Program-made: the position numbers and the translations under genes
Notes under the pieces: model-generated
Seen by the model: the letters and a program-made list of their open reading frames with translations, nothing else
Told to the model about the DNA's origin: nothing
Databases searched by the model: none
From: Yersinia kristensenii
GTDB lineage: Bacteria > Pseudomonadota > Gammaproteobacteria > Enterobacterales > Enterobacteriaceae
Assembly: GCF_900460525.1 (NCBI RefSeq)
Contig: NZ_UHIY01000001.1
Location: 2,418,001 to 2,482,000, forward strand
Direction: 5' to 3'
DNA length: 64,000 nucleotides
Shown: piece after piece, positions 57,869-64,000 of the stretch
Layout of the letters: the number at the start of each line of letters is the position of its first letter
Numbering within the stretch: the stretch's first letter is position 1

Positions 57869-59137
57869 ATGGATTTATTGCGTAGTTTAGCAGGGATGTG
57901 TATATTATTACTTATTGCCTATATTTTCTCGGTAAATAAAAGAAAAATAAGATTGAGAACGGTAGGGGCGGCATTATTACTGCAAATAACGTTAGGTGCA
58001 GTGATGCTATATGTCCCCGCAGGGAAGTGGTTTATCTCCTCTATTGCTAATGCAGTTAATAGAGTTATTTCTTATAGCGATGCCGGTAGCGCATTTATTT
58101 TTGGTGGTTTAGTTAGCCCCAAAATGAATGAGTTATTTGATGGTGCAGGTTTTGTTTTCGCTTTCCATGTGTTACCAGCCATTATTTTTATCACATCACT
58201 AATATCCATCCTTTATTATCTGGGGATTATGGGCTGGTTGATCAATATTCTTGGTTCTATTTTTCAAAAATTACTGGGTATCAGCAAAGTTGAGTCATTT
58301 GCTGCTGTGACGACTATTTTCTTGGGGCAAAATGAAATTCCTGCCGTGGTAAAGCCCTTTATTAATAAAATGAACAGTAATGAGCTGTTTACCGTGATTT
58401 GTAGCGGTATGGCATCCATCGCGGGTTCTATGTTGGTTGGATATGCTGGCCTCGGCGTTCCAATTGAATATTTATTGGCGGCGTCATTGATGGCTATCCC
58501 TGGGGGGATACTGTTTGCTCGAATTATCAGCCCTGCGACTGAAGAGTCAAAAGTAGAGTTTAATGAAATGACTTTCAGTGATAAACGCCCAGCCAGTATT
58601 ATTGAAGCCGCCGCTAATGGTGCGATGCTGGGGCTGAAAATTGCAGTAGGGGTGGCTACTGTGGTGATGGCCTTTGTCGCGTTGATAGCATTAATTAATG
58701 GTATTATTGGCGGTATCGGTGGCTTATTTGGTTTTGAGCACCTGAGTCTTGAAAGTATGCTTGGTTATGTGTTCTCGCCTCTGGCTTATATTATGGGGGT
58801 GTCGTGGGAACATGCTTCCTTGGCTGGCGGTTTTATTGGCCAAAAGTTAGCAATTAATGAGTTTGTCGCCTATCTGAGTTTCTCTCCTTATCTGAAAGAA
58901 ACTATCGGGACGTTAGATGTAAAAACTATTGCTGTTATTTCTTTTGCTCTGTGCGGTTTCGCCAATTTTGGCTCGATTGCTGTGGTAGTGGGGGCTTTTA
59001 GTGCCGTTGCCCCTGAAAGAGCCTCTGAAATCGCCCGTTTAGGATTCCGTGCATTACTAGCGGCGACATTATCTAACTTGATGAGTGCCACTATTGCCGG
59101 TTTGTTTATCGGTTTGGGGAACTTATTGCCGGGGTAG
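57869..59137 (+). CDS. psuT: NupC-family nucleoside transporter, probable pseudouridine importer
   Basis: 422-residue membrane protein with about ten helices and the concentrative nucleoside transporter motifs FVFAFHVLPAIIFITSLISILYYLG, TIFLGQNEIPAVVKPFI, EAAANGAMLGLKIAVGV and CGFANFGSIAVVVGAFSAVAPER. The ATG at 57869 is preferred over an upstream frame from 57788 that includes the hairpin. Position downstream of psuKG supports pseudouridine as substrate, as proposed for YeiM (PsuT) of E. coli. Other nucleosides cannot be excluded. Confidence 0.87.
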   Translation: MDLLRSLAGMCILLLIAYIFSVNKRKIRLRTVGAALLLQITLGAVMLYVPAGKWFISSIANAVNRVISYSDAGSAFIFGGLVSPKMNELFDGAGFVFAFHVLPAIIFITSLISILYYLGIMGWLINILGSIFQKLLGISKVESFAAVTTIFLGQNEIPAVVKPFINKMNSNELFTVICSGMASIAGSMLVGYAGLGVPIEYLLAASLMAIPGGILFARIISPATEESKVEFNEMTFSDKRPASIIEAAANGAMLGLKIAVGVATVVMAFVALIALINGIIGGIGGLFGFEHLSLESMLGYVFSPLAYIMGVSWEHASLAGGFIGQKLAINEFVAYLSFSPYLKETIGTLDVKTIAVISFALCGFANFGSIAVVVGAFSAVAPERASEIARLGFRALLAATLSNLMSATIAGLFIGLGNLLPG

Positions 59138-59219
59138 GGTGAAGAGAAATATCATTAGGTTGACATAACACTCAGTGCATTAATCTGCCAATAGCAGGGT
59201 TAGTGCACTTATTTCATAT

Positions 59220-59930
59220 TTAACTTAACGGATGGCGCTTGAGGTAATAACTGATTTTATAATCCGCCGGATTAAAGGTAATCACCGAAAAATCCACAAT
59301 AACTCCATCAGTAGTATTAGACACGGCCAATAATTGTATTAACAGGGTTCGTGGGTCGCAATGGAGCTGTAAAGCGAACTCCTGGCTAGCAACAATGGGT
59401 AAAAATGTCTGTCGGCAACCCTCAATCTGGTAATTAGCCTGTTTTTCGATAAAGTCATATTTTGATGATTCAAGATGGTGGTAGGTTAAATCCGGCATCA
59501 AAGTGACAGGCAGGTAACTTTCCTCTATTTGAATAATCTGTTTGTCCGCATAGCGTAATCGCTTGATATAATATGTTTTATCATCTTGTTGGATATTTAA
59601 TTGGCTGGCAATAGCTTGTGGAGCTCTAATAATCTTGAATTCAGACACTTCTGTATGTGGTGTCTTACCGAGCATTTTCATGTGTTCAGTAAAACTGTTT
59701 AGATGATTATTATCGTGTTTAAGGTCTTTCCCAATAATAAAAGTACCCCGGCCCTGTTGGCGTTCTAATAAACCATCCTGAATTAAAACATCCAATGCTT
59801 TTCTGACGGTCATTCGTGATACGCCAAAACGTTCAGCTAACTGAATTTCAGAGGGCAAGCAGTCACCCACAGAAACATCTTGATGATTTATTAACTTCCG
59901 GATATTGGTGACTAGATTTTTATATACCAT
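59220..59930 (-). CDS. GntR-family regulator with UTRA domain
   Basis: 236 residues. Winged helix at about 5-66 (CLPSEIQLAERFGVSRMTVRKALDVLIQDGLLERQQGRGTF) and a UTRA effector domain from about 85. It is divergent from the alpha-glucoside PTS genes, so it is likely their repressor sensing the phosphorylated disaccharide, like TreR. The ATG at 59930 (MVYKNLV) is preferred to 59963, which adds a non-conserved stretch. Confidence 0.9.
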   Translation of the reverse strand: MVYKNLVTNIRKLINHQDVSVGDCLPSEIQLAERFGVSRMTVRKALDVLIQDGLLERQQGRGTFIIGKDLKHDNNHLNSFTEHMKMLGKTPHTEVSEFKIIRAPQAIASQLNIQQDDKTYYIKRLRYADKQIIQIEESYLPVTLMPDLTYHHLESSKYDFIEKQANYQIEGCRQTFLPIVASQEFALQLHCDPRTLLIQLLAVSNTTDGVIVDFSVITFNPADYKISYYLKRHPLS

Positions 59931-60021
59931 TTTTATACCTATTTGGATGGAGATGCTCATCACGGATATTTTTACAACATACTGAAAAATAATTATTAAA
60001 ATTAAATCGGCATAAAAAAAA

Positions 60022-60043
60022 GTTCAAACGTCTAACTTTGAAT
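60022..60043. promoter_or_regulatory. Candidate GntR operator in the PTS promoter region
   Basis: Inverted arms TTCAAA (60023-60028) and TTTGAA (60037-60042) with an 8-bp spacer, midway between the divergent regulator and PTS genes. Confidence 0.4.
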
Positions 60044-60075
60044 AAAATAATATACAAGTGTGACTAACGATTTAA

Positions 60076-60091
60076 TGCAATGTCGATCACA
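60076..60091. promoter_or_regulatory. Candidate CRP site upstream of the PTS gene
   Basis: TGCAA-TGTCGA-TCACA: right half perfect, left half 3 of 5, against TGTGA-N6-TCACA. It lies about 80 bp before the start codon, suitable for catabolite control of a sugar PTS. Confidence 0.45.
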
Positions 60092-60168
60092 TATTTTTAT
60101 CAATCGCCAAATCATAACCTGTCTATTCCATAGAGTGATGACTATTCACATTCAAGAGGGAAACTGTC

Positions 60169-61713
60169 ATGTTAAGTTCGTTTAATCGGTTTGGCGGGGC
60201 AATGCTCGGTGCGGTGCTACTCTTTCCTTTTGCTGGGATGATAGTCGGCCTATCTTTGGTGCTGCAAAACCCGACTTTTGCTAGTCCAGACGGTTTATTT
60301 TTCCAATTATTAAAAATCATTGAATCCGGTGGCTGGACTGTCTTTAACAATATGGGGCTGTTATTCGCTGTTGGCTTACCGATTAAATTGGCAAATAAAG
60401 CGCCAGCATCAGCCTGTTTGGTTTCTTTAATTACCTATCTGACCTTCAATGCTTTTCTTGGGGCAATGTGTGAAGTTTGGGGCGCACATTGGGGAGTTAA
60501 TTTCGCACAAGAAACAGGTGGTACCAGTGGCCTGGCGATGATTGGTGGTATTAAAACACTGGATACCAGTGTGATTGGTGCAATTCTATGTGGCAGCTTG
60601 GTTACCTGGATTCATAACCGTTATTACTCAACCAAATTACCTGACTATATCAGTATCTTCCAGGGTGCGGCTTTCGTTAACATTCTGGGTTTTATTGTCA
60701 TGTTACCGCTGGCATTTATAACATTAATGCTATGGCCAAAAGTGCAATTAGGCATGATTTCATTGCAAGGTTTTATTCTGCATGCCGGTAATTTTGGGAT
60801 CTGGTGTTATATCTTCCTGGAAAAGATTTTACTGCCTACCGGTCTTCATCACTTTGTTTATAGTCCTTTCCAATATACTGATGTTGCTGTACCTGGTGGC
60901 ACTACCCTGTATTGGCTCACCCATTTACAAGAATTCAGCCAATCTACTGAACCTTTAAAACAGCTTTTCCCGGCAGGTGGTTTCGCCATGCAGGGTAATG
61001 GTGCGGTATTTGGTGGTTTGGGGATGGCGTTGGCAATATACAGCACCGCAAAACCGGAAAATAAAGCCAAAGTGGCGGGCTTGCTGATTCCGGCAACAAT
61101 TACCAGCATGTTTATCGGTATTACTGAACCGCTGGACTTCACCTTCCTGTTTATTGCCCCGGCGCTATTTGTGGTGCATGCCATGCTTTCAGCCACCATG
61201 ACAGTCGTGATGTATAGCTTGGGTGTTGTAGGGAACTTTGGTTCTGGAATACTTGAGTGGGCAACACAAAACTGGATACCGATGTTCAGTAACCATGCCA
61301 ATGTCATGATAACTCAAGTTATTGTTGGTGTTATTTTCAGTGGCATCTACTTCCTGATATTCCGTGTTTTGATTCTCAAATTTAATTTCAAAACATTGGG
61401 CCGTGAAGACAGTGATCTCAAGCTTTATTCAAAACAAGATTACAAGCAGAAAGGCGAAAGTCAGGGCGATGAGTTCCAACAGCGCGCCAGTGCTTATTTA
61501 GAAGCAGCAGGTGGGAAAGACAATATTGCCAGCTATACCCACTGCTTTACCCGTTTGAGATTAGTTGTAAAGGACATTAGCCGTGTTCAACCTAGTACAG
61601 CATTCAAAGCCTATTCCGCGATTGAGGTTTATAAAAATGGTAATGATGTGCAGGTGATTGTTGGCAACAATGTGACGCATATTTATGAACAATTTGCAGA
61701 GTTGATGAATTAA
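60169..61713 (+). CDS. Alpha-glucoside-type PTS enzyme IICB
   Basis: 514 residues: an IIC membrane domain of the glucose superfamily (about 1-410, with GLHHFVYSPFQYTDVAVPGG and ITEPLDFTFLFIAPALF) and a C-terminal IIB domain (about 430-514) with the phosphorylatable Cys in SYTHCFTRLRLVVKD. There is no IIA domain, so the general IIA-glucose (Crr) is presumably used. It is 11 bp upstream of a GH4 6-phospho-alpha-glucosidase, which points to maltose-like or sucrose-isomer substrates, as with AglA of Klebsiella and GlvC. Confidence 0.9.
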   Translation: MLSSFNRFGGAMLGAVLLFPFAGMIVGLSLVLQNPTFASPDGLFFQLLKIIESGGWTVFNNMGLLFAVGLPIKLANKAPASACLVSLITYLTFNAFLGAMCEVWGAHWGVNFAQETGGTSGLAMIGGIKTLDTSVIGAILCGSLVTWIHNRYYSTKLPDYISIFQGAAFVNILGFIVMLPLAFITLMLWPKVQLGMISLQGFILHAGNFGIWCYIFLEKILLPTGLHHFVYSPFQYTDVAVPGGTTLYWLTHLQEFSQSTEPLKQLFPAGGFAMQGNGAVFGGLGMALAIYSTAKPENKAKVAGLLIPATITSMFIGITEPLDFTFLFIAPALFVVHAMLSATMTVVMYSLGVVGNFGSGILEWATQNWIPMFSNHANVMITQVIVGVIFSGIYFLIFRVLILKFNFKTLGREDSDLKLYSKQDYKQKGESQGDEFQQRASAYLEAAGGKDNIASYTHCFTRLRLVVKDISRVQPSTAFKAYSAIEVYKNGNDVQVIVGNNVTHIYEQFAELMN

Positions 61714-61724
61714 GGAGTTTTTAG

Positions 61725-63047
<1,323 letters not shown>

Positions 63048-63056
63048 CCCGCAGAG

Positions 63057-63078
63057 TGAGCCTCAAGGATGAGGTTCA
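63057..63078 (+). terminator. Hairpin downstream of aglB
   Basis: Nine-base arms TGAGCCTCA-AGGA-TGAGGTTCA with one G:U pair, 9 bp after the stop. The tail TTCATC is weakly T-rich. Confidence 0.5.
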
Positions 63079-63246
63079 TTCATCCCCACAAGCTTACACG
63101 AGCCAGTGACTAGGGTGACAACTTCTATTAATACTTAATGCCAGGAGCAAATTTGGATGCTGCTTGCAGCATGACGGGGGACTGTAACGGTGTACCAGAT
63201 CCGCGAGAGGCCAACACCAAGGACTCACGACTTATAAAAAAATCAT

Positions 63247-63273
63247 TAAAGTATTTCTACAGCTTGCCGATAC
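63247..63273 (+). promoter_or_regulatory. Sigma-28 (FliA) promoter of ycgR
   Basis: TAAA at 63247-63250, exactly 15 bases, then GCCGATAC at 63266-63273, against the consensus TAAA-N15-GCCGATAA. It lies 75 bp before the ycgR start. This makes ycgR a late (class 3) flagellar gene. Confidence 0.9.
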
Positions 63274-63348
63274 TGGTGTCTGATATTTATATGCTTTTAA
63301 TAATAATCTGGTTAGCCAGGGCAATAAATTAAAGATGGGGAATGGCAG

Positions 63349-64000
63349 GTGAGCGAAACGTCTAAAGAGAACTTTGTAAAAACCAACAAATTAGCGATCT
63401 GTGCAATTCTTCGTGATCTAAAGAAGAACGACACCGCAGTGATGGTCACTCATGCTCGCGGGCAGTTTATTAGCCGTATTCTGGATGTGCTTCCTGACTC
63501 GAATCAGTTTATTTTTGATTTTGGCAGTGTCACTCATGAAAACATCGCTGCACTGGCTGCTAACCAACTGACAATTATTGCAGAACCTACCGGCGCTAAA
63601 ATTGAATTTACCTGCAATCCACTGAAAGAAATCGCGTATTTATCTTTACCCGCTTTCAGCACCTTCATTCCTGACAGCCTTTATTTTATTCAACGTCGGG
63701 AATATTTCCGGGTAAGTATTCCTCAATGGCCTGCTTATTATTGCGCAGGGAAATTTGCCAACGGCACGAAATTCTCCTATACATTAGCGGATGTTTCTTT
63801 GGGGGGGATGGGGGTATATGCCATCAAAGGCAGCGAGTTCCCGGTACAAGGGTGTGGCATTCTACGTGATGTGTCAGTTGATTTGTGTGGTTTTGGTATT
63901 TTTAAATTGGATTTACAGTTTATCCGAGCCATCGATAAACAAGTGGTAAATAACAAAGGTGAAACCCTCACTGTGCAGCGACTGAGTTTTAAATTCTCTC
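63349..64000 (+). CDS. ycgR: Flagellar brake protein YcgR (5' part)
   Basis: 217 codons visible; the gene continues past the window (family length about 245). The N-terminal YcgR domain (about 1-110) has LAICAILRDLKKNDTAVMV and FIFDFGSVTHENIAALAANQL. The PilZ domain begins with the c-di-GMP motif R-x-x-x-R in QRREYFRV and DVSLGGMGV (D/N-x-S-x-x-G). Loaded with c-di-GMP, YcgR slows the flagellar motor. The GTG at 63349 follows GGGGA; no in-frame ATG is nearby. Confidence 0.93.
   Translation, partial: MSETSKENFVKTNKLAICAILRDLKKNDTAVMVTHARGQFISRILDVLPDSNQFIFDFGSVTHENIAALAANQLTIIAEPTGAKIEFTCNPLKEIAYLSLPAFSTFIPDSLYFIQRREYFRVSIPQWPAYYCAGKFANGTKFSYTLADVSLGGMGVYAIKGSEFPVQGCGILRDVSVDLCGFGIFKLDLQFIRAIDKQVVNNKGETLTVQRLSFKFS

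Noticed and set aside
63138..63332. 64-codon plus-strand frame
   Set aside because: It runs through the sigma-28 promoter of ycgR, and no ribosome site or family signal is seen.

Overview
The window is chromosomal DNA of an enteric gamma-proteobacterium, most likely a Yersinia of the enterocolitica-like group. Reasons: the gene order fadE-gmhA-yafJ-yafK and dinB-pepD-gpt-frsA-crl-proBA follows the E. coli/Yersinia backbone, a complete Na+-NQR operon and a methionine-salvage cluster lie beside it, and most proteins read as close Yersinia orthologues. The species call is inference; no search was run. No tRNA, rRNA, insertion sequence, prophage or CRISPR array was seen.

Layout. 1-5042: a polar amino-acid ABC importer (binding protein truncated by the window edge, two permeases, ATPase), then ureidoglycine-glyoxylate aminotransferase (pucG-like) and allantoate amidohydrolase (allC-like), probably one operon for ureide nitrogen use. 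5162-11756: methionine salvage: omega-amidase yafV and aminotransferase ybdL on the minus strand, mtnBCD on the plus strand, then divergent mtnA and mtnK. Tandem MetJ-type boxes lie in both divergent promoter regions. 11757-12396 is a very AT-rich gap.

12397-27997 is the most striking part: a two-partner secretion locus of the HMW type. It has a TpsB transporter, a 3952-residue TpsA adhesin, and an HMW1C-family cytoplasmic N-glycosyltransferase. The adhesin carries 14 exactly phased 438-bp (146-aa) repeats. Each repeat splits into six G-x-G-V/I sub-repeats and holds about 12-13 N-X-S/T sequons, so the adhesin looks like a purpose-built, sequon-saturated substrate for the neighbouring glycosyltransferase.

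28099-40594: fadE, gmhA, yafJ, yafK (dpaA), then nqrABCDEF-apbE-nqrM. The last group is a sodium pump together with its flavin-attachment and iron-maturation factors. 40738-46500: a secreted GDPD-fold protein with altered catalytic residues, ddlA, a PAS/HTH regulator with a PLP-dependent dehydratase and a RidA protein, and dinB with a LexA box. 46567-55235: pepD, a long-chain Wzz (FepE-like), a 1-kb empty AT-rich gap, gpt, frsA, crl and proBA.

55671-63047 holds two accessory carbon-source loci. One is psuK (with a fused winged helix), psuG and a NupC-type transporter for pseudouridine. The other is a GntR regulator divergent from a PTS EIICB and a GH4 6-phospho-alpha-glucosidase. The window ends inside ycgR (c-di-GMP flagellar brake), which is preceded by a textbook sigma-28 promoter.
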